Shown here: positions 8,340 to 16,434 of the stretch, in pieces
Layout of the letters: each line of letters starts with the position of its first letter
Position numbering within the stretch: position 1 is the stretch's first letter
NCBI GenBank assembly: GCA_964237235.1
Contig: CAXSGY010000013.1
Location: forward strand, 76,718 to 140,717
Direction of reading: 5' to 3'
Length of the DNA stretch: 64,000 bases
DNA from: GCA-002050365 sp964237235
GTDB taxonomy: Bacteria; Acidobacteriota; Blastocatellia; Pyrinomonadales; Pyrinomonadaceae
Notes under the pieces: generated by a model
Seen by the model: only the letters and a program-made list of their open reading frames with translations
Told to the model about the DNA's origin: nothing
Databases searched by the model: none
Made by a program: the position numbers and the translations under genes

Positions 8340-8840
8340 ATGAAGGATTTGAAGGTAAGAGATATAATGAAAATTGACGCGGCGTTTTGTCAAACGACGG
8401 ATAATTTAATGCGCGTCGCCGACACGATGCGCCAGCGCGATTGCGGCATTGTGCCGATAGTTGACGAAAATAAAAAGCTCGTCGGTGTGTTGACCGACCG
8501 CGATTTATGCCTCGTCGTTGTTGCCCGCAACCGCAAGGCTTCGGACATCGAAGCCCTTGAAATTATTAAAGGCAAAGTCGTCGCCTGCGCGGCGGAAGAC
8601 AAGCTCGAAGACGCACTGCGAAAAATGCGCCGTCATCAAATAAAGCGGCTCGTCGTCGTCGGAGAAGAAAACGAATTAATCGGCATTTTTTCAATCACCG
8701 ACGTTTTGCCGTTCGTCAGAAAAAATAAAAGTTTAAAAAAGAAAATTTACGCGACGCTGAAAGCGATTTTCAAACCGCGTCCGATTGTTTTAAGGGAAAT
8801 TTCCGAACGCGAAAATTCCGACGCGGATGAAAATTTATGA
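8340..8840 (+). CDS. Tandem CBS-domain protein
   Basis: The 166 residues consist of two CBS motifs: about 1-60 (VRDIMKIDAAFCQTTDNL ... GVLTDRDLCL) and about 70-130 (VVACAAEDKLEDALRKM ... LIGIFSITDVL). Pairs of CBS domains bind adenine nucleotides or similar ligands and act as energy or ligand sensors. A short basic tail follows. The stop overlaps the sixA ATG (ATGA at 8837), which suggests coupled expression, but no functional link between the two is known to me. Confidence 0.93.
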   Translation: MKDLKVRDIMKIDAAFCQTTDNLMRVADTMRQRDCGIVPIVDENKKLVGVLTDRDLCLVVVARNRKASDIEALEIIKGKVVACAAEDKLEDALRKMRRHQIKRLVVVGEENELIGIFSITDVLPFVRKNKSLKKKIYATLKAIFKPRPIVLREISERENSDADENL

Positions 8841-9322
8841 AGACGCTTTTTATTTTGCGCCACGCCAAATCGAGTTGGGACGACGCGAGCCTTTCGGATT
8901 TTGAACGTCCGCTCAACGAACGCGGATTAGAAGCCGCGCCGCTGATGGGCGAAGTTTTTAGAACGAACAAATTTCAGCCCGAATTAATTTTAAGCTCACC
9001 CGCCAAACGAGCCGCGCAAACCGCCGGGCTGATTAAAAACGCCGCCAATCTCGACGGCGAAATCCGATTTGACGAACATATTTACGAAGCCAGTCCGTCG
9101 AGACTTTTGGACGTTCTCGCCGAACAAAACGACGGGTTCAAATCAATTCTGCTCGTCGGTCATAATCCCGGACTCGAAAATTTAATTAAAGTTTTAACTG
9201 GCGAAATTCAAGCGATGCCGACCGCGGCGTTGGCAATCGTCAATCTCGAAATCGAAAGCTGGAAAGAGATAAGTTCTTCGACGGGAAATCTGCAAACTTT
9301 AATCCGACCGAGAGAAATTTGA
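8837..9322 (+). CDS. sixA: SixA-type phosphohistidine phosphatase
   Basis: A small histidine-phosphatase (phosphoglycerate-mutase superfamily) of 161 residues. It starts MKTLFILRHAKSSWDD, where the RHA motif carries the catalytic His9. FERPLNERG, LSSPAKRAAQTA and the second catalytic His in LLVGHNPGLE follow. SixA enzymes remove phosphate from histidine, for example on HPt domains or PTS proteins. The physiological target here is unknown. It overlaps the CBS gene by 4 bases. Confidence 0.93.
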   Translation: MKTLFILRHAKSSWDDASLSDFERPLNERGLEAAPLMGEVFRTNKFQPELILSSPAKRAAQTAGLIKNAANLDGEIRFDEHIYEASPSRLLDVLAEQNDGFKSILLVGHNPGLENLIKVLTGEIQAMPTAALAIVNLEIESWKEISSSTGNLQTLIRPREI

Positions 9323-9325
9323 TTA

Positions 9326-9398
9326 GCGGTAAGCAGTAAACGGTAAGTGGTAAATATTCTGATTTACATTTACCACTTACCGTTTACCATTTACCGTT
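9326..9398. repeat. Period-7 palindrome upstream of phoU
   Basis: Tandem GCGGTAA-like 7-mers on the left and their complements on the right make a hairpin. A perfect 20-bp inverted repeat lies at 9336-9355 and 9368-9387 with a 12-nt loop. It follows the sixA stop, may end that transcript, and directly abuts the candidate PHO box of phoU. Confidence 0.75.
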
Positions 9399-9400
9399 AA

Positions 9401-9440
9401 TTAACATTCATTTAACGCTCCGTTCACATCGGCTTAAAAC
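9401..9440 (+). promoter_or_regulatory. Candidate PHO box upstream of phoU-phoB-phoR
   Basis: Four direct 7-mers are spaced at exactly 11 nt: TTAACAT (9401), TTAACGC (9412), TTCACAT (9423) and TTAAAAC (9434). Direct repeats of a TTAACA-like half-site at 11-bp period are the known layout of PhoB/PhoP binding sites. The block lies 77 bp upstream of phoU, the first gene of an operon that encodes PhoB and PhoR, so autoregulation under phosphate limitation is likely. This is pattern-based. Confidence 0.6.
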
Positions 9441-9516
9441 CTTCCGTTTATTCTCGAATTTCAGATTTTTGTTTCGCGCTTCTAAAATCAATCGAATTGT
9501 TCTACATTTTTAGTTA

Positions 9517-10173
9517 ATGGAGCAAAGAAAACTCTTGGAGCGTGAACTCGATATTTTGCGCGACCGTTTGCTTTTGATGGGCGGTGAAACTGAACTTGCT
9601 TTGCAGAGAGCGATGCACGCGCTCGCGCAACGCGACAGCCAGGTCGCCAATCAGGTCATCGAAAACGACCGCGTGATTGACCGGCTCGAACTCGAAATTG
9701 ACCGCCTGAGCGTCGAGCTTTTGACGCTGCGCCGTCCGGTCGCCCGCGAATTGCGGACGGTGATTTCGATTTTCAAAATCACGCCGATTCTCGAACGCAT
9801 CGCCGATCACGCGACCAGCATTGCCCGCGCCGCGCTCGAATTGAACGACGAGCCGGAACTAAAAAATTTTGCCGAACTCGACGAAATGGCGGAACGCGCG
9901 CTCGAAATGCTGCAATCGGTTCTGGACGCTTTCACGTCGAACGACGCGGAAAAAGCGCGCCAACTAATCGCAAAGGACGCGGAGGTTGATAAAATTTACG
10001 ACCGCCTGATTGATAATTTAATGAAAACGATGTCGCAGGATGCGACCAAATCCGTGCGGCTGGCGCGGCTTCTGTTCGTGGCGAAGAACTTGGAACGCAT
10101 CGGCGATTACGTCAAAGACATTTGCGAACTGACCGTTTATATGAAGGAAGCGGTTTTTATCAAACACCAATAG
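9517..10173 (+). CDS. phoU: Phosphate signalling regulator PhoU
   Basis: A 218-residue all-helical protein made of two PhoU repeats (about 8-95 and 110-200), each with the ERIGDY/ERIADHA-type metal-binding segment (ERIADHATSIARAALEL and ERIGDYVKDICELT). PhoU links the Pst phosphate transporter to the PhoR kinase and holds PhoB signalling off when phosphate is plentiful. It heads an operon with phoB and phoR; pst genes are not in the window. The ATG at 9517 follows the candidate PHO box. Confidence 0.95.
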   Translation: MEQRKLLERELDILRDRLLLMGGETELALQRAMHALAQRDSQVANQVIENDRVIDRLELEIDRLSVELLTLRRPVARELRTVISIFKITPILERIADHATSIARAALELNDEPELKNFAELDEMAERALEMLQSVLDAFTSNDAEKARQLIAKDAEVDKIYDRLIDNLMKTMSQDATKSVRLARLLFVAKNLERIGDYVKDICELTVYMKEAVFIKHQ

Positions 10174-10174
10174 A

Positions 10175-10292
10175 ATTTTGGATTTTAGATTTTGGATTTT
10201 GGATTTGCAGAAAAACTTTCTTGTTCGATTTATTTGAATCGAATCTGGCTGTCGGCAAATCAATCCAAAATCCAAAATCTAAAATCCAAAAT
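10175..10292. repeat. 31-bp-arm period-7 palindrome between phoU and phoB
   Basis: The left arm 10175-10205 and right arm 10262-10292 are perfect complements over 31 bp, built from tandem TTTTGGA-like 7-mers. The 56-nt loop contains no gene. The right arm ends 6 nt before the phoB ATG. Such a hairpin could protect the mRNA or reduce readthrough from phoU to phoB. Confidence 0.85.
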
Positions 10293-10298
10293 CGTATT

Positions 10299-10985
10299 AT
10301 GGCTCAAGAAATTTTAATCATCGAGGACGAAGCGGATATTGCCGAGAGCTTGCAATATAATTTCAAGCGCGAAAATTTTCGCGTTCGCATTGCCGAATCC
10401 GGCGAGAAGGGATTGCGTCTCGCGCTCGATGAAAAAAATCCACCCGCGCTGATTATTCTCGATCTGATGCTGCCCGGAATGAGCGGCACGGAGCTTTGCC
10501 GCCGTTTGCGGCGCGAGCCTTTGACGGAAAAAACGCCGATTATAATGTTAACGGCGAAAGCCGCCGAGACGGATAAAATCGCCGGTCTCGAACTCGGCGC
10601 GGACGATTACATCGTCAAGCCTTTTTCGGTCAAGGAAGTCGTCGCGCGCGTTCGCGCCGTTCTGCGCCGCGTCGAAAAGGAAACGCCCGAACGCTTCGAC
10701 GACGGAAAAATCTCGATAGATTTCGCCGATATGCGCGTCGTCTGCGCGGGCGCGGACGTGAAGCTGACGCGCAAGGAATTCGCGCTTTTGACGTATTTGA
10801 TAAAAAGCGCGGGACGCGTGGCGACGCGCCAAAATTTGCTCGATAATGTTTGGGGTTACAGCTATTTCGGCGACACGCGCACGCTCGACGTACATATTCG
10901 CCGCCTGCGCCAAAAGCTTGGCGATTGCGGCAGCCGCATCGAAACCGTCGTCGGCGTTGGCTATCGTTTTGCCGAACAGAAATAA
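10299..10985 (+). CDS. phoB: Phosphate-type response regulator, OmpR/PhoB family
   Basis: A 228-residue regulator. The receiver domain (about 4-118) has the acidic pocket IEDEAD and phospho-acceptor Asp55 in LDLMLPG, and the conserved Lys in MLTAKA. The winged-helix DNA-binding domain (about 130-226) ends in TRTLDVHIRRLRQKLGD and VVGVGYRF. Longer in-frame starts exist upstream within phoU, but the ATG at 10299 gives the family start (MAQEILIIEDE). Given phoU before and a PhoR-like kinase after, it is the PhoB of this operon. Confidence 0.93.
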   Translation: MAQEILIIEDEADIAESLQYNFKRENFRVRIAESGEKGLRLALDEKNPPALIILDLMLPGMSGTELCRRLRREPLTEKTPIIMLTAKAAETDKIAGLELGADDYIVKPFSVKEVVARVRAVLRRVEKETPERFDDGKISIDFADMRVVCAGADVKLTRKEFALLTYLIKSAGRVATRQNLLDNVWGYSYFGDTRTLDVHIRRLRQKLGDCGSRIETVVGVGYRFAEQK

Positions 10986-10987
10986 GC

Positions 10988-11060
10988 GGTTCAAGGTTTA
11001 AGGTTCAAAGTTCAAAGTTTTCAATTTTGACTTTGAACTTTGAACCTTAAACCTTGAACC
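10988..11060. repeat. 31-bp-arm period-7 palindrome between phoB and phoR
   Basis: The left arm 10988-11018 and right arm 11030-11060 are perfect complements over 31 bp with an 11-nt loop. They are built from GGTTCAA-like 7-mers. It ends 8 nt before the phoR ATG. Together with the similar structure before phoB, both junctions of this operon carry a long hairpin. Confidence 0.85.
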
Positions 11061-11068
11061 TTGAAGGA

Positions 11069-12142
11069 ATGAGTTTTTTAAGCGATTTTTTTTCCGGCGG
11101 AAAAACGACTGAAACGGTTTCGCGTCCGATTTTGAATGAAATTCTCAAAACGATGCGCGAAGGCGTGATCGTCGTCGGCGAAGACACGCGCGTCGTCGCT
11201 TCAAACCGCGCCGCTTACGAGGCTTTCGGGCGTAAAAACGGCGCGTTGGAGAATAAACGCCTGAGCGAAGTGGTCCGCGATCTACAGCTTCACGAAGCGT
11301 TTCGCAAAGCGATTAAGGAAAACAAATCTTCCGACATCGAGCTTGAAATTCCGTTCGACAAATCGAAATACGACGTGCGCGTCGCGCCGTTTGAAATGGA
11401 CAAATCAAGCGGTGCGATTGGCATTTTTTACGACGTTACACAGGTCGAACGGCTCGAACGGGTGCGGCAGGAATTTTTCTCGAACATCTCGCACGAGCTT
11501 CGCACGCCTTTGACTTCGATTCTCGCGTTCGTCGAAACTCTGGAAGACGGCGCGATTGAAGACGAAGAAAACAACCGTCGGTTTTTAGGCGTGATTCGTA
11601 AAAACGCGCAGCGAATGCATCGTCTGATTGACGACATTCTCGAACTTTCATCAATCGAATCGGGCAGCGTTTCAATCCAGCCGAAAAAAATAAATCTCAA
11701 TCCGCTCGTCGAAGAAGTTTTCACAAATCTTTCCGGCAAAGCGGCGGAGCGCGCCATAAATCTCAAAAACGAAGTGCCGAAGGAAACATTCGTTTACGCC
11801 GATGTCGTGCGGCTCGAACAAATGTTGACGAATTTGATTGACAACGCCGTTAAATTTAACAGCGAAAAGGGCAGCGTGTCCGTCGGCTTTAAGGAACGCG
11901 AAGGAAAAAGCGTCGTCTCGATTTCCGACACGGGCGAAGGAATTTCCGGCGAACATCTGCAAAGAATTTTCGAGCGATTTTACCGCGCCGACCGCGCCCG
12001 CTCGCGCGAAATCGGCGGAACCGGTTTGGGTTTGGCAATCGTCAAACATCTGGCGCGTCTGCACGGCGGCGAAGTTTTCGTCGAGTCAATCGTCGGCAAA
12101 GGCTCGACTTTTTTTATCGAACTGCCGAACAAGTCGGAGTAA
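11069..12142 (+). CDS. phoR: PhoR-like sensor histidine kinase, apparently soluble
   Basis: A PAS domain (about 22-125) is followed by HisKA with phospho-acceptor His142 in ISHELRTPLTS and a HATPase domain (N-box NLIDNAVKF, G1 DTGEG, G2 GGTGLGLAIVKHLA). From the ATG at 11069 the protein has 357 residues and no transmembrane segment, whereas typical PhoR has an N-terminal membrane anchor. An in-frame TTG at 11054 lies within a hairpin arm and adds nothing. Its partner should be the PhoB-type regulator directly upstream. Membrane signalling may run through PhoU. Confidence 0.92.
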   Translation: MSFLSDFFSGGKTTETVSRPILNEILKTMREGVIVVGEDTRVVASNRAAYEAFGRKNGALENKRLSEVVRDLQLHEAFRKAIKENKSSDIELEIPFDKSKYDVRVAPFEMDKSSGAIGIFYDVTQVERLERVRQEFFSNISHELRTPLTSILAFVETLEDGAIEDEENNRRFLGVIRKNAQRMHRLIDDILELSSIESGSVSIQPKKINLNPLVEEVFTNLSGKAAERAINLKNEVPKETFVYADVVRLEQMLTNLIDNAVKFNSEKGSVSVGFKEREGKSVVSISDTGEGISGEHLQRIFERFYRADRARSREIGGTGLGLAIVKHLARLHGGEVFVESIVGKGSTFFIELPNKSE

Positions 12143-12220
12143 ATTACGAATTTCAAATTACGAATTACGAATTGAAATTCTTTTTCTTCATTCGTAATTC
12201 GTAATTTGAAACTCGTAATT
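12142..12220. repeat. Period-7 palindrome between convergent phoR and queF
   Basis: Arms 12142-12171 and 12191-12220 match at 29 of 30 positions and are made of ATTACGA-like 7-mers. Its place between two convergent stops suggests a bidirectional terminator role. Confidence 0.8.
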
Positions 12221-12638
12221 AATCTTTCGCATAGCTTGCGCGGACGACGGTTTTGATATTTCCTCTGACGTTGAAATCGCCTTCGATTTCGATTTTCAGC
12301 GGGTCGCACGCCTTGGCAAAATCTTCGACGATGACGTTAATTAAATGCTCGTGAAAAATTTTCACTTCGCGGAACGAATTGATGTAGAGTTTCAAACTTT
12401 TCAATTCGATGCAGCGTTCGTTCGGCACGTATTTTAATTTAATCGTCGCAAAATCGGGAAAATCCGAAAACGGACAGATCGCCGTAAATTCGGGAATTTC
12501 AAAATCAATCCAGATTTCGCGTCCGGCGAAATCATAGGCGAATGTGTCGAGCGGATAAAGATTCATTTCCGCGCGCGGTGTCGAGCGAATATCGAGATTC
12601 TGCCGGTTGATCGGCTGCAAAGCCGCATTGTCTGACAT
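12219..12638 (-). CDS. queF: NADPH-dependent 7-cyano-7-deazaguanine reductase
   Basis: QueF reduces preQ0 to preQ1 in queuosine biosynthesis, in the cytoplasm. The 139 residues match the short single-domain type. The thioimide-forming Cys55 lies in AICPFSDFPDF (Asp62 nearby), the QueF motif ELKSLKLY is at 78-85, and FHEH and a GDFNVRGN end region follow. No other queuosine gene is present nearby. Confidence 0.95.
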   Translation of the reverse strand: MSDNAALQPINRQNLDIRSTPRAEMNLYPLDTFAYDFAGREIWIDFEIPEFTAICPFSDFPDFATIKLKYVPNERCIELKSLKLYINSFREVKIFHEHLINVIVEDFAKACDPLKIEIEGDFNVRGNIKTVVRASYAKD

Positions 12639-12703
12639 AAATATTTCCTTCTTAAAATTAGTTGAAAATTTTGATGATAACTAATCGGCGGTTGGTTGTG
12701 CAA

Positions 12704-13504
12704 TTAAAGTTTGAAGCGTTTGACGGCAGACAAATTTCGCACGCCGAGATTTTGCAGCGTTTCGAGCAGATTAACGAAAATATGCGCCGTCGCCCGCGCG
12801 TCGTCGCTGGCGCGGTGATGATTGACGAGCGCGACGGAAAAATAATTTGCCAAAGTGTTGAGCCGGTGATTTTCGACGTTCGGAACTAAGCGGCGCGACA
12901 GCCGAACCGTGCAGAGCGACGGATTTGCGACGCGGTAATTTTCGTAAATTCTGCCGATTTCGTGATTCAGAAAACGCATATCGAACGGCGCGTTGTGCGC
13001 CACCAAAACCGAATCGCCGATAAAATCCAAAAAATCTGCCGCCACGTCGCGGAATTTCGGCGCGCGTCGGACCATTTGATCGGAAATGCCCGTGAGCTGT
13101 GTGATAAACGGCGGAATCGGCGTTTCGGGATTGACGAGCGTGTGAAATTCTTCGGCGATCTTGCCGCCTTTGACGCGAAACGCGCCGATTTCCGTCACGC
13201 GGCACGGCGGCGTTTTCGCGCCCGTCGTTTCCAGATCAAAGACGACAAAATCCATTTCGGTAAAATTGCGCCGCTCAAAATCAGTCTCGATTAACTCCAG
13301 AATATCGTCGTTCAAAAAAAGGCGCGGATCGGTTTCCGCCAAATCCGAAACGAGCAGCTTTGCCAAATCCGGCGCGGGTTTGCGGATTTTCATTACGCGG
13401 TCAACGACCTTGACGGCGGAAGCGCGACCGCCGAAGGATTGCAGAAGTTGAATCGTTTCGCTGATTAGTAGAGAATCAGATATTAAGTTTGGCGAAGGCG
13501 GCAT
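12704..13504 (-). CDS. DnaQ-like 3'-5' exonuclease (Pol III epsilon family)
   Basis: A DEDDh exonuclease with Exo I FDLETTG, Exo II LVAHNAPFDMRFL and Exo III HRASDDARAT, in a domain of about residues 85-260. It is preceded by about 85 residues of a mainly helical N-terminal region (SETIQLLQSFGGRASAVKVVDRVM), also seen in other epsilon-like proteins. I start at the ATG at 13504; an upstream in-frame ATG at 13540 adds an unlikely leader. It could be a proofreading subunit or a stand-alone repair nuclease. Confidence 0.88.
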   Translation of the reverse strand: MPPSPNLISDSLLISETIQLLQSFGGRASAVKVVDRVMKIRKPAPDLAKLLVSDLAETDPRLFLNDDILELIETDFERRNFTEMDFVVFDLETTGAKTPPCRVTEIGAFRVKGGKIAEEFHTLVNPETPIPPFITQLTGISDQMVRRAPKFRDVAADFLDFIGDSVLVAHNAPFDMRFLNHEIGRIYENYRVANPSLCTVRLSRRLVPNVENHRLNTLANYFSVALVNHHRASDDARATAHIFVNLLETLQNLGVRNLSAVKRFKL

Positions 13505-13574
13505 CTTGACATATTTTAACGGGAAAACGCAAAATCGCAAGTCGAGATGATTTCGCCGACAAGATTTACCATCA

Positions 13575-13916
13575 ATGAGAGAAGCAAATATAAAGATTGT
13601 CGAAGGTTATCTGAACGCGCTTGAAGAGAAAGATTTATCGCTCGCACCGCTCGCTGACGACGTTGAATTTACCGATCCGATTGCCGGCGAAGACGCGGGC
13701 GCGGAAAATTTCAAAGCGTTTTTGAGCGGATTTTTATCGGCGATCAAAGACGTAAAAGTTTTCAGTCACATCTGCGAAAGCGAAACGGTTATCACGCATT
13801 TCGCCGTCGAGACGATTTTCGGCACGATTCCGATTTTAGAAAAATTCGTCATCAAAGACGGAAAAATCGTCGAGCTTAACGGCTTTTACGACCCGCGCCC
13901 GATTGTCGGCGGATAA
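13575..13916 (+). CDS. SnoaL-like / NTF2-fold protein
   Basis: A 113-residue protein with the small alpha+beta barrel layout of SnoaL-like proteins: an N-terminal helix with YLNALEEKDL, then DDVEFTDP, an internal GFLSAIKD helix, and the closing strands KFVIKDGKIVELNGFYDPR. Family members range from isomerases and hydrolases to non-enzymatic binders, so no reaction can be named. It lies 12 bp upstream of pyrE. Confidence 0.8.
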   Translation: MREANIKIVEGYLNALEEKDLSLAPLADDVEFTDPIAGEDAGAENFKAFLSGFLSAIKDVKVFSHICESETVITHFAVETIFGTIPILEKFVIKDGKIVELNGFYDPRPIVGG

Positions 13917-13928
13917 AATTTTTTGCTT

Positions 13929-14498
13929 ATGAATTCCGAACGAGTTTTAGAACAATTCCGCGCTTCCGACGCGCTTTTGGAAGGACATTTCGTTTTATCG
14001 AGCGGCTTGCACAGCCCGCAGTATCTGCAATGCGCGCTTGCTCTGCAATATCCGTCGGACGCTGTAAAATTCGGCAAAGCGATTGCCGAATTTTTCGTCG
14101 GCGCAAACATCGAAACCGTCGCGTCGCCCGCCATCGGCGGCTTGATTATCGGTTACGCCGTCGCCCAAAGTTTGAACGTCCGCTTCATCTGGACCGAACG
14201 CGAAAACGGCGCGATGACCGTCAGGCGCGGATTTTCCGTCAAAAAAAATGAGCGAATTTTAGTCGTCGAAGATGTCATCACGACCGGCGGCTCGACGCGC
14301 GAATGCATCCACGCATTAGAATCGCGCGGGGGAAAAATCATCGGCGCGGCTTCAATCGTTGACCGCTCAAACGGCGCAGCAGATGTCGGCGTTCCGCGTG
14401 TTTCATTGGTTAGTCTGGAAGTTCCGAGCTATGAGCCGGAAAGTTGTCCGCTGTGCGAACGCGGCGAAGAAGCCGTTAAGCCCGGCTCAAGAAAATAG
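13929..14498 (+). CDS. pyrE: Orotate phosphoribosyltransferase
   Basis: It converts orotate and PRPP to OMP in pyrimidine synthesis. The 189 residues include LSSGLHSPQYLQC, ASPAIGGLIIGY, FIWTERENG and the PRPP-binding motif ILVVEDVITTGGSTRE. The C-terminal stretch with CPLCERGEEAVKPGS is common in pyrE of this length. The ATG at 13929 is preferred over a TTG at 13923. The gene is followed by a palindromic repeat element. Confidence 0.95.
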   Translation: MNSERVLEQFRASDALLEGHFVLSSGLHSPQYLQCALALQYPSDAVKFGKAIAEFFVGANIETVASPAIGGLIIGYAVAQSLNVRFIWTERENGAMTVRRGFSVKKNERILVVEDVITTGGSTRECIHALESRGGKIIGAASIVDRSNGAADVGVPRVSLVSLEVPSYEPESCPLCERGEEAVKPGSRK

Positions 14499-14523
14499 AT
14501 TTCTTCCCGTGAAAATTTTGTCT

Positions 14524-14747
14524 TGTCGCTAAAGGCGACCGACAACATAGCGTAGGGTTAAGCGAGCGACAGCGAACGCAACCCTACGTCAATTTGATTA
14601 ACGAGTCGCTCGCTGAAGGCGAGCAACAACGAGCGCAAAATTTGTTCGACACTTTCAGCGTCGGAAACAGTTTCGTGATTTTTCGTAGGGTCGCGCTCAT
14701 TGCATTCGCTTAACCCTACGCTATATTGTCGGTCGCCTTTAGCGACA
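14524..14747. repeat. 224-bp palindromic element with 37-bp terminal inverted repeats, copy 1
   Basis: The ends 14524-14560 and 14711-14747 are inverted copies matching at 36 of 37 bases. Each end begins with a small hairpin GTCGC-TAAAG-GCGAC followed by CGACAACATAGCG (right end ATATAGCG). The centre (about 14610-14680) has a related hairpin CTCGC-TGAAG-GCGAG. No ORF of its own is evident. A second, diverged copy lies at 21285-21471. It looks like a MITE or REP/BIME-type element between pyrE and truA; its right end stops 9 bp before the truA ATG. Confidence 0.85.
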
Positions 14748-14756
14748 AAAAATCAG

Positions 14757-15509
14757 ATGAATTTTAGATTGCTTTTACAATACGACGGCACGGATTTTCA
14801 CGGCTGGCAAATTCAAGACGGACAGCGCACCGTGCAGGGCGAACTCGAACGAACCGTCAGCCTTTTGGAAGACGCGGACGTGAAAATAATCGGTTCGGGT
14901 CGAACGGATGCGGGCGTTCACGCCGAAGGGCAGGTTGCCAATGTGCGCCTGAATCGAGAATTTATGCCCGACCAATTGCGCCTGGCGATCAACGGGAATT
15001 CGCGGCGCGACGTGCGCGTCATCAACGTCGAACGAGCGTCGGACGAATTTCACGCCAGATTTTCCGCCAAGACGAAACATTACGTTTACCGCGTCGTCAA
15101 CGCGCCCGTAATGTCGCCGTTCTGGCTGCGTTACGCGCATCACGAAGCGAGATTTCTCGACGCGGGGCGAATGAACGAAGCGGCGCGTTTATTTTTAGGC
15201 GAACACGACTGGACGGCGTTTTCGGCGGCGCGTTCGGATGTCGAAAACCGCCTTCGGACGGTGAAAAGTTTCACGGTCGAATCCATCTGGGACGCGCGTT
15301 CAAATTCGTTGATTATTGAATTCCGCGTATCCGCCAACGGTTTCCTGCGCTATATGGTGCGCTCGATGGTCGGCACTTTGCTCGAAGTCGGGCGCGGCGA
15401 AAAAGATTCTGATACAATTCAGACGGCAATCGTCAACGGCGACCGCGATTTATCAGGGCAAACCGCGCCCGCCAACGGTTTGACTTTGCACAAGGTCGAA
15501 TACGAATGA
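14757..15509 (+). CDS. truA: tRNA pseudouridine(38-40) synthase
   Basis: TruA modifies uridines in the tRNA anticodon arm. From the ATG at 14757 it has 250 residues: LLQYDGTDFHGWQIQ, the catalytic Asp51 in GSGRTDAGVHAEGQV, HARFSAKTKHYVYRV, and the FLRYMVRSMVGTLLEVGRG region. A longer reading frame from 14700 would start inside the repeat element and is not credible. It overlaps the next gene by 4 bases (ATGA at 15506). Confidence 0.96.
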   Translation: MNFRLLLQYDGTDFHGWQIQDGQRTVQGELERTVSLLEDADVKIIGSGRTDAGVHAEGQVANVRLNREFMPDQLRLAINGNSRRDVRVINVERASDEFHARFSAKTKHYVYRVVNAPVMSPFWLRYAHHEARFLDAGRMNEAARLFLGEHDWTAFSAARSDVENRLRTVKSFTVESIWDARSNSLIIEFRVSANGFLRYMVRSMVGTLLEVGRGEKDSDTIQTAIVNGDRDLSGQTAPANGLTLHKVEYE

Positions 15510-16126
15510 AAACGGATTTTCAAAAAATCATCGCCTCGCCCGTGGCAGCTTACGGCGAAGGTTTGCGGTTTTTTATGGGCGAGGGAATTTTGAACGAAAC
15601 TCTGCGGCGCGTGGTGCGCGATTTGGACGCGCACGAAATTGATTACGTCGTTATCGGCGCAATCGCGCTGAACGCTTACGGCTACCGGCGGTTTACTGAA
15701 GATATTGATTTGGTTTTAACGAAAGCCGATTTGGAAAAATTCAGAAACGAATTAGTCGGCAGAGGTTATCGTCCGGCGTTTGAAGGCGCGACGAAAAAGT
15801 TTAGAACAACGCTTGAGAACGTCACAATCGTAATTATTACGAGCGAAGAATTTCCCGGCAACGGCAAACCGAAATCCGTCGGATTTCCGAATCCAGGTGA
15901 GAGCGATTTTGAAATTGACGGCGTAAAAACCGTCAGCCTGGAAAAATTGATTGAGTTAAAGCTCGCATCCGGGATGACCGCGCCGCATCGCTTGAAAGAT
16001 TTGGCTAACGTGCAGGAATTAATCAAAATTAAAAATTTAGATGCCTATTACGCCGAAAAATTAAATCCGTTCGTGCGCGAAAAGTTTTTAGAATTGCAAA
16101 AGGCGGTTGCCGAATCTAACGAATAA
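15506..16126 (+). CDS. Nucleotidyltransferase-fold protein
   Basis: A 206-residue protein with the pol-beta-type nucleotidyltransferase signature DYVVIGAIALNAYGYRRFTEDIDLVL (about 48-73), where G(x)ALNAYG and the D-I-D acidic pair are expected to bind nucleotide and metal. EIDGVKTVSLEKLIELKLASGMTAPHRLKDLANVQELIK near the C-terminus is typical of MNT/AbiEii-like or DUF6036-type proteins. No HEPN or AbiEi partner is adjacent, so a toxin role is not supported. It is translationally coupled to truA. An internal ATG at about 15574 could also serve as start. Confidence 0.78.
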   Translation: MKTDFQKIIASPVAAYGEGLRFFMGEGILNETLRRVVRDLDAHEIDYVVIGAIALNAYGYRRFTEDIDLVLTKADLEKFRNELVGRGYRPAFEGATKKFRTTLENVTIVIITSEEFPGNGKPKSVGFPNPGESDFEIDGVKTVSLEKLIELKLASGMTAPHRLKDLANVQELIKIKNLDAYYAEKLNPFVREKFLELQKAVAESNE

Positions 16127-16128
16127 AA

Positions 16129-16434
16129 ATGTATATTTATCACATCGTTACGCCTGAAACCTGGGAAAAATTCAGAGGCGCGGACGAATATGAAGCAGAT
16201 AGTTTAGAAAGCGAAAGTTTTATTCATTGCAGTTATGCTGAACAGCTTGCGGCGGTTTTAGAAAGATATTACAAAGACGCGAAACGAGTTTTCGTTTTGA
16301 CGATTGCGCCGGAAAAATTAACGTCAAAGCTGATCGCCGAACCTTCGACCGGCGGTGAAATTTATCCGCACATTTACGGGAAAATAAATCGGGCAGCGAT
16401 TGTCGAGATAGAAGAAAAATTTTTGAACGATTGA
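16129..16434 (+). CDS. DUF952 domain protein
   Basis: This 101-residue protein spans the whole DUF952 domain: YHIVTPETWEKF at the start, SFIHCSYAEQLAAVLERYY, and GGEIYPHIYGKINRAAIVEIEEKF at the end. The family resembles ADP-ribosyl-transferase-like folds, but its function is not established. It is packed between the nucleotidyltransferase-fold gene (2-bp gap) and uppS (directly abutting). Confidence 0.9.
   Translation: MYIYHIVTPETWEKFRGADEYEADSLESESFIHCSYAEQLAAVLERYYKDAKRVFVLTIAPEKLTSKLIAEPSTGGEIYPHIYGKINRAAIVEIEEKFLND

Noticed and set aside
10122..10298. Longer N-terminus for the PhoB-type regulator
   Set aside because: It reads through the end of phoU and the 31-bp hairpin. The receiver domain begins properly at 10299.
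14700..14756. Longer N-terminus for truA
   Set aside because: It would start in the inverted end of the repeat element; the family start is the ATG at 14757.
15506..16434. Abi-type toxin-antitoxin system (nucleotidyltransferase plus DUF952)
   Set aside because: No AbiEi or HEPN partner is present, and both genes are embedded in a housekeeping operon between truA and uppS.
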